From Thalassospira alkalitolerans (GTDB lineage: Bacteria > Pseudomonadota > Alphaproteobacteria > Rhodospirillales > Thalassospiraceae), in contig NZ_JFKB01000001.1 in the NCBI RefSeq assembly GCF_002115745.1, positions 186,001-250,000 on the forward strand: 64,000 nt of DNA, in the 5' to 3' direction. The notes beneath the pieces are model-generated. The model saw only the letters and a list, made by a program, of their open reading frames with translations, ran no database searches and was not told where the DNA came from. Position 1 is the first letter of the stretch, and each line of letters starts with the position of its first letter. This document shows positions 54,092 through 63,882 of the stretch, in pieces. Position numbers and translations under genes: made by a program.

Positions 54092-55129
54092 ATTATCATT
54101 GATCGGCAAAAAGACATTCCTGCGAATGATCGCCAATGGCTTGTCGACTACGGCACAGGTCAGCATCCCGACGCAACCGCCGCCGAAGCCGCCCTTCGCT
54201 TTGCCCGGTTAAATGATCCCGGTCGCGACATCGCCCCCTATATCGAATTGCTTGACGCCCTTTCCAACGACGTCCGCAACAAGATTGCCGCCCATCTGGC
54301 CGATATCGAAATTACCGATCCCCGTCATCCACCCGTCGATATCATTGTTCAGGTCCTGCAGGACGTAATCCCCGGCACATACGGTTTCCAGGGGGACGCC
54401 GACAATTACGACAATATGGCCAATGCCGACCTGATGTCGGTCATCGACCGCAAACGCGGATTGCCTGTCGCACTGGCCCTGATATATGTCCACGCAGCAC
54501 GACGCTGCCAGATTGAAATCACCGGCATTGATTTTCCCGGTCACTTCCTGTTGCGGCTGCAATCAGGCGGGGCGCGCCAAATAATTGACCCCTTTCATGG
54601 CGGCATCACCCTGGAGTCAGCCGAACTCCGTGAATTGTTAAAGGCATTTCACGGGCTGGACGCCGAATTGCAGCCAAGTCACTATCGCGAAGCATCAGAC
54701 ATTGCAATATTGTTACGACTTCAAAACAATATAAAAGTCCGCGCCCTGCGTCAGGGCGAATTGGCCCTTGCGGCGCGGATTATCGACAACAGCTTGCTGA
54801 TCGCACCGGATCATGATGGGCTTTGGCATCAGCTTGGTGCGCTTTATGCCCGCCTGAACGAAGATGAAAAGGCACTGCATGCCTTCACGCAATTCGTCAA
54901 ATTATGCAAAGACCCGATGCATCAGGCCCGAATCAGTGCTGTGATCGATGAATTACGCGAACGTCTTGGCCATCCGGTCTTGATCACGGCAAAAGAACCG
55001 GTTGATCCACAAATCAACAACGCACCGGTCCAGCTTTACCCGATCCGATCAAAAAATCCTGATCTTGATCACGCTCCCAATCCAGTACGGGACGTCACCA
55101 AACCGGGCCCTTCAAAGGATCCGGCCTAG
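54092..55129 (+). CDS. SirB1-like transglutaminase-fold/TPR protein with non-standard start
   Basis: This is a SirB1-type protein: a transglutaminase-like domain (VIDRKRGLPVALALIYVHAA, FPGHFLLRLQSGG) with a C-terminal TPR-like stretch (ALYARLNEDEKALHAFTQFV). Family function is unclear. A TTG at 54248 is the first standard start. However, coding sequence (AALRFARLNDPGRD and similar) clearly extends upstream with no in-frame stop to before 54089 and no ATG, GTG or TTG. An ATT at 54092 lies eight bases after AGAGG and would be the natural start; CTG at 54086 is another option. It follows the BON gene directly. Confidence 0.82.
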   Translation: MIIDRQKDIPANDRQWLVDYGTGQHPDATAAEAALRFARLNDPGRDIAPYIELLDALSNDVRNKIAAHLADIEITDPRHPPVDIIVQVLQDVIPGTYGFQGDADNYDNMANADLMSVIDRKRGLPVALALIYVHAARRCQIEITGIDFPGHFLLRLQSGGARQIIDPFHGGITLESAELRELLKAFHGLDAELQPSHYREASDIAILLRLQNNIKVRALRQGELALAARIIDNSLLIAPDHDGLWHQLGALYARLNEDEKALHAFTQFVKLCKDPMHQARISAVIDELRERLGHPVLITAKEPVDPQINNAPVQLYPIRSKNPDLDHAPNPVRDVTKPGPSKDPA

Positions 55130-55742
55130 GGTTTTTCGGCTTAAACACCCCATATTGCGGACTTTGTAGATATAACGCATTTTGCGATATACGATCAATG
55201 AATATTGCTTAGAATTGAATTAATTGATAATATTTAATAACCCTAATCAAAGACATACCAGTTTGTCTGATATTCACCCCCATTAAAAATCATCAATTTT
55301 ACAACATTAAACATATCTAAAAATATCTAAGTCGTATTTTAGGCCTAAAAACATTCACAAATATCAGATAGGGCCATCCGAAGGTAAAAACAGATCACAA
55401 TCATCCCCCTCTCGGGCCAAAAGCCCGGTTTTCCGGGGTTTACGGAATCTTCCACAAGGCACCCCCGGTCAAATGTAAAAAACCACTCATCGATTTGCCG
55501 TCGTTCAGATCGAAAGCGTGATGTCTTTCGGCTCAAAAAACTGCAAACGCAGTTTTTTATAGTCTTAACACCCGGTTAAAAGACCGGACTCGAAACAGTC
55601 GCAGTGCTTGCGTGCCGATTTTCATTGTCTATACTCCGCGACCAAAGCATTTCGATCTTTCTGGCGCGAACTCGCATTACAAAACACATGCGTATCTTGC
55701 CAGACCGGCCATATCTGAAAAAAGCGCAGGAAAACCAAGCCT
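55130..55742. other. 600-base non-coding gap with AT-rich tract and possible small RNA
   Basis: No credible gene is present. 55140-55360 is strikingly AT-rich for the core and could hold promoters or a protein-binding region. From about 55400 the plus strand can form hairpins (CGGGC/GCCCG near 55418-55432; CGAAAG/CTTTCG at 55511-55530), ending in the terminator at 55535-55558. Together these could make a small RNA of about 150-200 bases. A 63-residue minus-strand ORF here looks like chance. Confidence 0.45.
55535..55558. terminator. Intrinsic terminator in the intergenic gap
   Basis: AAAAAACTGC (55535-55544) pairs perfectly with GCAGTTTTTT (55549-55558) around AAAC. It works as a terminator in either direction. 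No protein gene ends near it on the plus strand, which is why a small RNA is suspected. Confidence 0.75.
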
Positions 55743-56732
55743 ATGAGTGACACCAAAGTCGATGTCGTCGGTATCGGCAATGCCATTGTCGACGTTCTTT
55801 CCCACTGCAAGGAAGAAGACCTTACCCGTCTGAACCTTGTTAAGAACGCCATGACCCTGATCGATGCGGAAACCGCCGACAGCCTGTATGCGCAAATGGG
55901 CCCCGGCCTTGAAATGTCTGGTGGCTCGGCTGGCAACACGATGGCCGGCATTGCAGCTCTTGGCGGCAAGGGTGCCTATATCGGCAAGGTGCGCAACGAT
56001 CAGCTTGGCGAGGTTTTCAGCCACGATATGCGCGCCATTGGTGTTTCCTTTAACTCTGCCCCGACGACAACAGGTGCCCCGACCGCGCGCTGCCTGATCT
56101 TTGTCACCCCGGACGGGCATCGTACCATGAACACCTTTTTGGGCGCCTGTACCGAACTTGGCCCGGACGATATCGATGCCGATCTGATCACATCGGCCAA
56201 GATCATTTATATGGAAGGTTATCTTTGGGATCGCCCCGACGCCAAAGAAGCCTTTATCAAGGCCGCCAAGATCGCCCACGAAGCTGGCCGTCAGGTATCA
56301 ATCAGCCTGTCTGATTCCTTCTGTGTTGATCGTCACCGCGAGTCATTCCGCGATCTGGTCCACAATCATATCGACGTCCTGTTTGCCAACGAAGACGAGA
56401 TCAAATCGCTTTACGAAGTCGATACCTTTGAAAAAGCTCTTGCCGAAGTCCGCAACCATTGCAAAGTCGCGGCCCTGACCCGCAGCGAAAAGGGTTCGGT
56501 CATCGTTTCAGATAACGAAGTGATCACTGTTGACGCCGAACCGGTTGCACGTGTGGTTGATACCACGGGTGCCGGCGATCTGTTCGCATCAGGCTTCCTG
56601 TATGGTTATACCAAGGGACATGACCTTGCGACTTGTGGTCGTCTTGGGTCAATCTGTGCCGCCGAAGTCATTTCGCATATGGGGGCGCGCCCGGATACGG
56701 ATCTCAAGGAACTGGTTGCAGACACGATCTAG
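55743..56732 (+). CDS. PfkB-family carbohydrate kinase, adenosine-kinase-like
   Basis: This 329-residue ribokinase-fold enzyme has GIGNAIVDVLSHC at the N-terminus, the substrate block SGGSAGNTMAGIAALGG, NEDEIKSLY, and the catalytic ARVVDTTGAGDLFASGFLYG. This pattern is typical of the alphaproteobacterial adenosine kinase/sugar kinase group. It would phosphorylate adenosine or a related sugar in the cytoplasm. It is followed by its own terminator. Confidence 0.9.
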   Translation: MSDTKVDVVGIGNAIVDVLSHCKEEDLTRLNLVKNAMTLIDAETADSLYAQMGPGLEMSGGSAGNTMAGIAALGGKGAYIGKVRNDQLGEVFSHDMRAIGVSFNSAPTTTGAPTARCLIFVTPDGHRTMNTFLGACTELGPDDIDADLITSAKIIYMEGYLWDRPDAKEAFIKAAKIAHEAGRQVSISLSDSFCVDRHRESFRDLVHNHIDVLFANEDEIKSLYEVDTFEKALAEVRNHCKVAALTRSEKGSVIVSDNEVITVDAEPVARVVDTTGAGDLFASGFLYGYTKGHDLATCGRLGSICAAEVISHMGARPDTDLKELVADTI

Positions 56733-56763
56733 ATCCTTAAACCACAGATCACCGATAAATTTC

Positions 56764-56797
56764 ACGGGACAGCAACATTTGTTTGCTGTCCCGTTTG
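56764..56797 (+). terminator. Intrinsic terminator after the PfkB kinase gene
   Basis: ACGGGACAGCAA (56764-56775) pairs perfectly with TTGCTGTCCCGT (56783-56794), followed by TTGTTTT. Confidence 0.9.
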
Positions 56798-57158
56798 TTT
56801 TGCACCAAATCGCGGCATTCTGCGGTTTTGCAACGCACACAAAGATTGACTTTGTCCAGTTAATAGCGCAAGAACCCGACATTGCATAAAAATCAACCCC
56901 GCATGGCATGCACGAGGCTGGTCTTTCGCCTCGACATTGGATATGACAGGGCGGCTTTCGAGCCAGGCTGCAATTTATCTTTTGGGCCAGTAAACATTCA
57001 GCATGTGCAGTACTGCGCAAATTGCGCGGATTTGACCTTGCCGACCGGGCGATAAAATCCCGAGGCGGCTGAATATCTACTGGCCTTTGAAACTTTTACT
57101 GACCGATGCGCAAGGGTCCACCCCGGCGCGCGGCATTTTTATTCTGGAGTCCGCGCCA
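56798..57158. other. Non-coding region upstream of typA
   Basis: No gene is seen in these 361 bases. A possible promoter on the plus strand is TTGACC (57033-57038) with TAAAAT (57054-57059), but the 15-base spacing is short. A GC-rich dyad (TGCGCAAATTGCGC) precedes it at about 57015-57030. The leader before typA is about 90 bases. Confidence 0.35.
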
Positions 57159-58970
57159 ATGAATTTGCGCAATATCGCCATTATCGCCCACGTTGACCAC
57201 GGGAAAACAACCCTGGTTGACTCGATGTTCCGTCAGTCCGGTGTTTACCGTGACAACCAGCGCGTTGATGAACGCGCCATGGACAGCAATGATCTGGAAC
57301 GCGAACGCGGTATCACGATCATGGCGAAACCGACAGCCATTCAATGGGGCGAAACCCGTATCAACATCGTTGATACCCCGGGCCACGCCGATTTCGGTGG
57401 TGAAGTCGAACGTATTCTGTCCATGGTTGACGGTGTTGTCTTGCTGGTTGACTCGGCCGAAGGCCCGATGCCACAGACCAAATTCGTGCTCGGCAAAGCC
57501 TTGAAGCTTGGCCTGAAGCCGATCGTGATCATCAACAAGATTGACCGTCCCGATCAGCGCGCCGAAGAAGTTCTCGACGAAATTTTCGATCTATTCGTCT
57601 CGCTTGAAGCCAACGAAGCACAACTCGACTTCCCGGTTCTTTATGCATCCGGCCGTGATGGCTGGGCAGCAGAAGCCCCGGAAGGTCCGAAAGAAAACCT
57701 GACCCCGCTGATGGAGCTGATCCTCAGCTATGTTCCGGCCCCGTCTGCTGTTGCCGACGCACCGTTTGCGATGATCGCAACCATGCTGCATGCCGATAAC
57801 TTCCTCGGTCGTATCCTGACCGGTCGTGTTGCACAGGGTCGAGCAAAACTGAACATGCCGGTTAAGGTTCTGCGCGGCGATGGCACGGTTGAAACCGGTC
57901 GTTTGTCGAAACTGATGGGTTTCCGCGGTCTTGACCGTGTGCCGCAGGAAGAAGCCCAGGCCGGTGACATCATCGCGATTGCTGGTCTGACCGATGCAAC
58001 CGTGGCTGACACCATCTGCTCGCCAGAAGTCAATATTGCAATCAAAAGCCAGCCGATTGATCCGCCGACCCTTGCCATGACCTTCTCGGTCAACAACTCG
58101 CCGCTCGCCGGTCAGGAAGGCGACAAGGTTACCTCGCGTATTATCCGTGCCCGTCTGGAACGTGAAGTTGAAGGCAACATCGCCATTCAGCTGACCGAAA
58201 CCGCGGACAAGGATGCGTTCGAAGTTGCCGGTCGTGGTGAATTGCAGCTTGGCGTTCTGATCGAAACCATGCGTCGCGAAGGCTTCGAATTGTCGATCTC
58301 GCGTCCGCGCGTTCTGATCAAGGAAATCGACGGCGTAATGTCCGAGCCGTTCGAAGAAGTCCAGGTTGACGTTGATGAAGAATTTGCCGGTTCCGTCGTT
58401 GAAAAGATGAGCCTGCGCAAAGCCGAAATGACCGATATGCGTGCTTCTGGTGGTGGCAAGACCCGTATCCTGTTTACCGCCCCGTCACGTGGCCTGATTG
58501 GTTACCATGGTGAATTCCTGACCGATACCCGTGGTACCGGCGTCATGAACCGTGTGTTCCATTCCTATGGTCCGGTCAAAGGTGCAATTGCTGGTCGTCG
58601 TAACGGCGTTCTGATTTCGAACGATCAGGGCGATGCGGTTGCCTATGCCCTTTGGGGTCTTGAAGACCGCGGCATGATGTTCATCGAACCGGGTGCGCGC
58701 GTCTATGAAGGCATGGTCATTGGCGAACACAACCGTAGCAACGACCTTGAAGTCAACATCCTCAAAGGCAAGAAGCTGACCAACGTTCGTGCCTCGGGCA
58801 AGGACGATGCCATCACGCTGACCCCGCCGCGCCGGATGAGTCTGGAAGAAGCTTTGGCTTACATCCAGACCGACGAGCTGGTTGAAGTAACCCCGAAAAG
58901 CATTCGTATTCGCAAGCTGCACCTCGATCCGAACATCCGTAAACGCGAAAGCCGCAAATCGGACTCCTAA
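57159..58970 (+). CDS. typA: Ribosome-associated GTPase TypA/BipA
   Basis: This 603-residue translational GTPase is related to EF-G and acts in ribosome assembly and stress adaptation. The G1 motif [19 protein letters not shown], the switch [33 protein letters not shown] and the C-terminal BipA-specific block [20 protein letters not shown] are all present. ATG at 57159 has GGAG upstream and gives the family N-terminus [16 protein letters not shown]; the frame from 57087 is leader. A terminator follows. Confidence 0.98.
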   Translation: MNLRNIAIIAHVDHGKTTLVDSMFRQSGVYRDNQRVDERAMDSNDLERERGITIMAKPTAIQWGETRINIVDTPGHADFGGEVERILSMVDGVVLLVDSAEGPMPQTKFVLGKALKLGLKPIVIINKIDRPDQRAEEVLDEIFDLFVSLEANEAQLDFPVLYASGRDGWAAEAPEGPKENLTPLMELILSYVPAPSAVADAPFAMIATMLHADNFLGRILTGRVAQGRAKLNMPVKVLRGDGTVETGRLSKLMGFRGLDRVPQEEAQAGDIIAIAGLTDATVADTICSPEVNIAIKSQPIDPPTLAMTFSVNNSPLAGQEGDKVTSRIIRARLEREVEGNIAIQLTETADKDAFEVAGRGELQLGVLIETMRREGFELSISRPRVLIKEIDGVMSEPFEEVQVDVDEEFAGSVVEKMSLRKAEMTDMRASGGGKTRILFTAPSRGLIGYHGEFLTDTRGTGVMNRVFHSYGPVKGAIAGRRNGVLISNDQGDAVAYALWGLEDRGMMFIEPGARVYEGMVIGEHNRSNDLEVNILKGKKLTNVRASGKDDAITLTPPRRMSLEEALAYIQTDELVEVTPKSIRIRKLHLDPNIRKRESRKSDS

Positions 58971-59012
58971 ACCGCGTCATCGGTTTGGATCGATAAAGCA
59001 TACCATTTCGAC

Positions 59013-59045
59013 AAAAGGTCGACCCATCCGGGTCGGCCTTTTGCT
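59013..59045 (+). terminator. Intrinsic terminator after typA
   Basis: AAAAGGTCGACCC (59013-59025) pairs with GGGTCGGCCTTTT (59030-59042) with one T-G pair, followed by GCTTTTT. Confidence 0.85.
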
Positions 59046-59149
59046 TTTTAACTGCTCTAACCTGAAATCTGTCATGCCACGCGGTTTCGGCTTTCTTTAA
59101 CCTGTTTCACATACTTTCGGCCAAGATGGCATTCAGACGGGGAAAATCC

Positions 59150-60718
59150 ATGCACAACACCGCCTTGCAAAGCTGGGGGGACTCATTTCGCGCCTTTGTC
59201 CATCCGCGCGTGATTACCATGCTGTTCATGGGATTATCGGCCGGGATTCCGATCCTGCTGATCTTTTCAACCCTGTCGATCTGGCTGCGTGAAGCCGGGG
59301 TTGAACGATCCACCGTCACCTATTTCAGTTGGGCCGCCCTTGGCTATTCGTTCAAATTCGTCTGGGCGCCGCTGATAGACCGTCTGCCTTTTCCTGTGTT
59401 GTACGGTTTGTTGGGACGACGCCGCAGCTGGCTGATCATCGCCCAGACCGGCATCATCGGTGCTATCTTGTGGATGGGCTTTACCGATCCAGCCCAGAAC
59501 CTGACCATGATGGCCTTTGCCGCCGTTGCCCTTGGTTTTGCCTCGGCAACGCAAGATATCGTCATTGACGCCTATCGCATCGAAGCCGCAGATGCCGATC
59601 TGCAGGCGATGATGAGTTCGGCCTATATCGGTGGCTATCGCATCGGCATGATTGTCGCCGGGGCCGGGGCACTAACCATTGCCGGGTTGTTCGAGGCCGA
59701 AGGCAGTTACGAACCAATGGCCTGGACAGTCGCTTATGGCTGTATGGCGCTTGCCATGGGGATCGGGGTGATTACCACCCTGATCATCGGCGAACCGACC
59801 GTAACCCGCACAGACAGCAAGTATTTCCACGAAACATCGGACTATGTGCGTTTCCTTTTGATGTTCGCCCTGACCGTGATTGCCTTTATCGCCGCCAATA
59901 TCTATACCGCCAATCTGACCAATCCGCTGAAATCCGGCCTGATCGACGCGGGCATGATCAGCGAACTGGCAGGCTTCATTGCCGGAACGCTTAAACTGGC
60001 GATCTCCGTCGCAGCAGCGATCCTGACAGCCTGGTTGACCACCAAAGTCGGCGTCACCCCGACCGGCATGGTGCAAGAAACCTATATCGCGCCGGTCAAA
60101 GATTTCATTGATCGCTATGGCAAGGCCGCGATTGTTGTCCTGACCCTGATCGGGGTTTATCGCATTGCCGATATCGTCATGGGGGTCATGGCCAATGTGT
60201 TCTATACCGACCTCGGATTTTCCAAGGAAGAAATTGCCACGGTTTCCAAGACATTTGGTCTGTTCATGACCATTGCCGGCAGCTTTCTGGGCGGATTGTT
60301 ATCGGTGCGTTATGGCGTGGTCCGCATCCTGTTTCTGGGCGCGCTTTTATCGGCCATCACCAATATCCTATTTGCCATCATGGCCCATCTTGGTCCGAAT
60401 ACGATGATGTTTGCCGGGGTGATTGCGGCCGATAACCTGTCGGGCGGTTTGGCGACGGCGGCCTTTATTGCCTATTTGTCGGGTCTGACCAACATTTCCT
60501 TCACCGCCATGCAATATGCGATTTTCAGTTCGATTATGACCCTGTTCCCCAAAATCCTTGCCGGGTTTTCAGGCACAGTCGTCGATTCGGTGGGATATAG
60601 CTGGTTCTTTATCGGCACGGCCATCATCGGGATTCCGGTCCTGTTTCTGGTCGTTCTGGCAGGACGCATGATGCAAATCAACGCCGACAAACAAGCCGAA
60701 ATCGAAACCAAAACTTAA
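59150..60718 (+). CDS. ampG: AmpG-like MFS permease
   Basis: This 522-residue membrane protein is of the PAT/AmpG group of the major facilitator superfamily. AmpG proteins import anhydro-muropeptides for cell-wall recycling. Visible markers are FMGLSAGIPILLIFSTLSIW, the loop FVWAPLIDRLPFPVLYGLLG with GRRRSWLIIAQ, ASATQDIVIDAYRIEAADAD, and about 12-14 membrane segments. ATG 59150 with GGGGAAA upstream is chosen over 59126. The region up to 60914 holds only purine-rich, weakly repetitive sequence. Confidence 0.9.
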   Translation: MHNTALQSWGDSFRAFVHPRVITMLFMGLSAGIPILLIFSTLSIWLREAGVERSTVTYFSWAALGYSFKFVWAPLIDRLPFPVLYGLLGRRRSWLIIAQTGIIGAILWMGFTDPAQNLTMMAFAAVALGFASATQDIVIDAYRIEAADADLQAMMSSAYIGGYRIGMIVAGAGALTIAGLFEAEGSYEPMAWTVAYGCMALAMGIGVITTLIIGEPTVTRTDSKYFHETSDYVRFLLMFALTVIAFIAANIYTANLTNPLKSGLIDAGMISELAGFIAGTLKLAISVAAAILTAWLTTKVGVTPTGMVQETYIAPVKDFIDRYGKAAIVVLTLIGVYRIADIVMGVMANVFYTDLGFSKEEIATVSKTFGLFMTIAGSFLGGLLSVRYGVVRILFLGALLSAITNILFAIMAHLGPNTMMFAGVIAADNLSGGLATAAFIAYLSGLTNISFTAMQYAIFSSIMTLFPKILAGFSGTVVDSVGYSWFFIGTAIIGIPVLFLVVLAGRMMQINADKQAEIETKT

Positions 60719-60914
60719 TGACAAAATCAACCGGGATGGGGATGGGACGAAGACAGGGACGAAGATGGGAATAGAAACAGAGACACCAATGCTGAACCGT
60801 CAACGCGCCAAAACCCGTTGACGCGAAATAACCAGCACCCGCTCCAACCACACAAACCCTGCCAACCTAACCTGCGGCCCGGGGCATCCCCGGAACCAGA
60901 TCACAGATAAAACA

Positions 60915-60946
60915 AAACCGGACACCGCAATCACGGTGTCCGGTTT
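60915..60946 (-). terminator. Intrinsic terminator after ptsN
   Basis: AAACCGGACACCG (60915-60927) pairs perfectly with CGGTGTCCGGTTT (60934-60946) around a 6-base loop. On the minus strand it continues TTGTTTT. It ends the lptB-rpoN-hpf-ptsN group. Confidence 0.88.
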
Positions 60947-60990
60947 CCTAAATCTGGTCGTTTGTCGGGTTTTGCCCGTCAAATACGCTT

Positions 60991-61500
60991 TCAGGCGGCC
61001 TGTTCGGCCTCGTCCTGGGTCAGCAATGCATAAATCGCATCCGCCGAACCGGCACCACGCAGCTTGTCACACATGCCCTGATTACGCAGCAAACGCGATA
61101 TCCGCGCCAGTGCTTTCAGATGGTCGGCACCGGCTTCTTCCGGTGCGATCAGCATGCAGAACAAATCGACAGGATGTTCATCCACGGCATCGAACTCGAT
61201 CGGGTTCTGGGCACGCGCAAAGATCATGTGCAACCGGTCGAGATCGGCCAATTTTCCATGCGGAATCGCCACACCACCGCCTACGCCGGTACTGCCAAGT
61301 TTTTCGCGATCAAGCAGGACTGAGAAAATCTCACCCGCTTCACGCCCGGTAACGCCAGCTGCTTTTTCGGCAAGTTCCTCAAGCACAGCCTTTTTCGCAC
61401 CAGACCGCAAGGCCGGTATTACCCCTGAAGGGGATAGAATCGATGATATATCCATTTTTCGCGTTGTGTTGTTTGGCTCGGAAGAAGCTGTATCCGTCAC
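60991..61500 (-). CDS. ptsN: Nitrogen-type phosphotransferase protein EIIA (PtsN)
   Basis: This 169-residue EIIA-Ntr protein has the phospho-histidine His81 in GVGGGVAIPHGKLADLDRLH. Other blocks are VLEELAEKAAGVTGREAGEI and HLKALARISRLLRNQGMCDK. It links PTS phosphorylation state to nitrogen, potassium and other regulation. The first 15 residues are extra; Met16 (MDISSI) is an alternative start. Its ATG overlaps the hpf stop (ATGA), so the two are coupled. This position after rpoN and hpf is standard. Confidence 0.95.
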   Translation of the reverse strand: MTDTASSEPNNTTRKMDISSILSPSGVIPALRSGAKKAVLEELAEKAAGVTGREAGEIFSVLLDREKLGSTGVGGGVAIPHGKLADLDRLHMIFARAQNPIEFDAVDEHPVDLFCMLIAPEEAGADHLKALARISRLLRNQGMCDKLRGAGSADAIYALLTQDEAEQAA

Positions 61501-62093
61501 GCTGTACCGACCTCCTTATCAGATGGATCAAGCCATCCGATATTGCCGTCAGCACGACGATACACAACATTCAATCCGCCATGTTTGCCATTCCGGAACA
61601 TAAGTGCCGGAATGTCCCCCAAGTCGAGCCGCATCACAGCCTCTCCGACAGAGAGCGTATCGATACGATCCGGTGTTTCAGCGACGATCACCGGCTCAAA
61701 GCCGCTGACATTTTCGTCATCTGAATGATCTTCGTCTTCTTGTGCGATCACATAATGTGTCGCATCTATTCTGGCCTGCTCATACTGGTCACGGTTACTA
61801 TGGTGGTCGCGCAAACGCCGCTTGTAACGTCGTAACTGCTTGGCAACACGATCACAGGCAAAATCACAGGCGGGATATACTTCATTCGCCGATGCTTTCG
61901 CTTGAACCAACATGCCCTTGCCAAAATGAACCGAAATCTGCACGACATAGAGATGCGCCTGTTTGGTGATTGTCACCGTGGCTTCGATCGCATGATCGAA
62001 ATATTTCTCTACCGCAGTCTCCAATGTCCCAATGACATGTTGACGGAGTGCATTACCAACGTCGAGTTGCTTACCAATAACCGTAATTTGCAT
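61497..62093 (-). CDS. hpf: Ribosome hibernation promoting factor, long form
   Basis: This 198-residue protein has an N-terminal S30AE domain (MQITVIGKQLDVGNALRQHV, LYVVQISVHFGKGMLVQAKA, then VYPACDFACDRVAKQLRRYK). After a linker, a C-terminal dimerisation domain (VIAETPDRIDTLSVGEAVMR-like, then GGLNVVYRRADGNIGWLDPS) follows. Long HPF dimerises ribosomes into 100S particles in stationary phase. A 162-base gap separates it from rpoN, with a perfect 14-base palindrome at 62222-62235. Confidence 0.94.
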   Translation of the reverse strand: MQITVIGKQLDVGNALRQHVIGTLETAVEKYFDHAIEATVTITKQAHLYVVQISVHFGKGMLVQAKASANEVYPACDFACDRVAKQLRRYKRRLRDHHSNRDQYEQARIDATHYVIAQEDEDHSDDENVSGFEPVIVAETPDRIDTLSVGEAVMRLDLGDIPALMFRNGKHGGLNVVYRRADGNIGWLDPSDKEVGTA

Positions 62094-62221
62094 GGATTGC
62101 CTATCCCCAGTTGAGTGACTACCCGGTACATATGAATGTTCGGTGGCCCTCAGTCAGGAAGGCGCACCATATTCCCTCGTCATTGCCAAGTCAACATTTG
62201 GGTATTAATGGTTAAAATACA

Positions 62222-62235
62222 ATACCTTAAGGTAT
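62222..62235. promoter_or_regulatory. 14-base perfect palindrome between rpoN and hpf
   Basis: ATACCTTAAGGTAT lies about 130 bases upstream of the hpf start and 20 bases past the rpoN stop. It could be a regulator-binding site for hpf. There is little else to support it, and TTTT on the plus side gives no terminator for minus-strand genes. Confidence 0.35.
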
Positions 62236-62255
62236 ATTTTCCAGTGTGAAACCTT

Positions 62256-63833
62256 CTAGGAAACACCTGCTTTTTTTTCGCGCCGTCGCTGGACCGACGA
62301 GGGAATTCTCATCGCCTCTCGATATTTTGCCACTGTTCGGCGGGCGATGTCGATCCCTTCCTTCTCAAGCAGCTCGACAAGTTTGTCATCAGACAAAATC
62401 TTTTTCGGATCTTCCCCATCTATCAATAACTTAATCCGATGGCGCACTGATTCCGAAGAATACGAATCACCGCCATCTGAAGATGAAATTGCCGTGGTGA
62501 AGAAGTATTTGAGTTCGAAAACGCCGCGCGGCGTCGCCATGAACTTGCCATTTGTAACGCGTGACACCGTACTTTCATGCATACCGATGGCTTCGGCAAT
62601 GTTGCGCAAGATCAACGGGCGCAAATGCGACACACCGTGATTGAAAAATCCATCCTGCTGGCGAACAATCTCGCTTGAGACCTTCATGATCGTGGTCGCA
62701 CGCTGATGCAATGCCTTGACCAGCCAATTGGCATTTTGCAGCTTCTCACTCAAGAAACTGCGTTCTTCGCGATTGCGCAAACCCTTACCGATCTGTACGG
62801 CATAATCCTCGTTTACAAGGACACGCGGCAAGGCTTCGCTGTTCAGTTCCAGATGCCAATTGCCATTCCCGGCCGAACGCATCAGCACATCGGGGATCAC
62901 CGGGGTTGCCGGTTCCCCATCCGCTGTTCGGCCCGGACGCGGATCAAGGGTTCTGATTTCACTGATCATGTCGGAAAGATCGTCGGCATCTACCCCACAA
63001 ATCCGGCGCAAACGGTCAAATTCACGACGCGCAAGAAGTTCCAGATTGGCCAATAAGGCCGCCATCGCCGGATCAAACCGGTTGCGTTCCCGAAGCTGCA
63101 ATTCAAGGCATTCGGCAAGACCACGGGCGAAAATGCCGACCGGCTCGAACCCTTGCATGGCCTTAAGCACCCGCAAAACATCGGCCATATCGCATTCAAG
63201 CGCCTCGGCGACTTCTTCAAGCGGCCCGGCGACATAACCGCTGTCATCAAGCATATCAATCAGATAGCTGCCGATCATTCGCGATATTGCATCGACAAAT
63301 GCGACATTCAGCTGATCATCAAGCGATTGGCGCAAGGTGACCTGATCAGCAAGGGTTTGTTCCAGCCCCGGCAGGTCTTCGCCACCACCACCGCCGCTGC
63401 CACCTGTTCCACCACCACTATAGGGTGCTGTATAATCGTGGCTTCCGGCAACCGGGGCACCATCAGCACTGATTTCACCTTCGCCGTTATAAAGGGCGTC
63501 GGGTGCGCAATCGAGCGGACTTGAATCACCGGTACTAAGCGTTTCACTTGATGTCAGGCGATCGGTGCCAAACCGGTCTTCACGGTCGGAAAAATCATCG
63601 CTTGTGCGCGAATCGATCCCTTGCTCACCATTGCCAACCGCCCCGTCACCGGATTCAGCAAAGGTCTGGCCAGGATCGGCACGCTCCAATAGCGGATTTT
63701 CCAGAAGCTCGCTATCAATGAAACTGGAAAGTTCAATATTGTTAAATTGCAGCAGTTTGATCGCCTGCTGCAACTGAGGCGTCATGACAAGAGACTGAGA
63801 CTGACGAAGATCAAGCCGCGCCTTCAGGGCCAT
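62256..63833 (-). CDS. rpoN: RNA polymerase sigma-54 factor
   Basis: This 525-residue sigma factor serves enhancer-dependent promoters. Region I is Gln/Leu-rich (QSLVMTPQLQQAIKLLQFNN). An acidic, Gly-rich region II follows with the unusual run GGGTGGSGGGGGEDLPGLE. Region III carries core binding, the helix-turn-helix block GMHESTVSRVTNGKFMATPR, and the RpoN box ARRTVAKYREAM near the end. Length is normal for alphaproteobacteria. It follows lptB by 49 bases. Confidence 0.97.
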   Translation of the reverse strand: MALKARLDLRQSQSLVMTPQLQQAIKLLQFNNIELSSFIDSELLENPLLERADPGQTFAESGDGAVGNGEQGIDSRTSDDFSDREDRFGTDRLTSSETLSTGDSSPLDCAPDALYNGEGEISADGAPVAGSHDYTAPYSGGGTGGSGGGGGEDLPGLEQTLADQVTLRQSLDDQLNVAFVDAISRMIGSYLIDMLDDSGYVAGPLEEVAEALECDMADVLRVLKAMQGFEPVGIFARGLAECLELQLRERNRFDPAMAALLANLELLARREFDRLRRICGVDADDLSDMISEIRTLDPRPGRTADGEPATPVIPDVLMRSAGNGNWHLELNSEALPRVLVNEDYAVQIGKGLRNREERSFLSEKLQNANWLVKALHQRATTIMKVSSEIVRQQDGFFNHGVSHLRPLILRNIAEAIGMHESTVSRVTNGKFMATPRGVFELKYFFTTAISSSDGGDSYSSESVRHRIKLLIDGEDPKKILSDDKLVELLEKEGIDIARRTVAKYREAMRIPSSVQRRREKKAGVS

Positions 63834-63882
63834 TATGCACTACCCCGTGTCAATCCAAATCCCCCAGGAACAAGGTGTGTGA

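Noticed and set aside
55345..55536. 63-residue minus-strand ORF in the intergenic gap
   Set aside because: No ribosome site, no recognisable domain, and it overlaps hairpin-forming sequence; probably chance.
60730..60780. Purine-rich tandem-like sequence after ampG
   Set aside because: Only two imperfect copies of GGGACGAAGA; too short and degenerate to call a repeat array.
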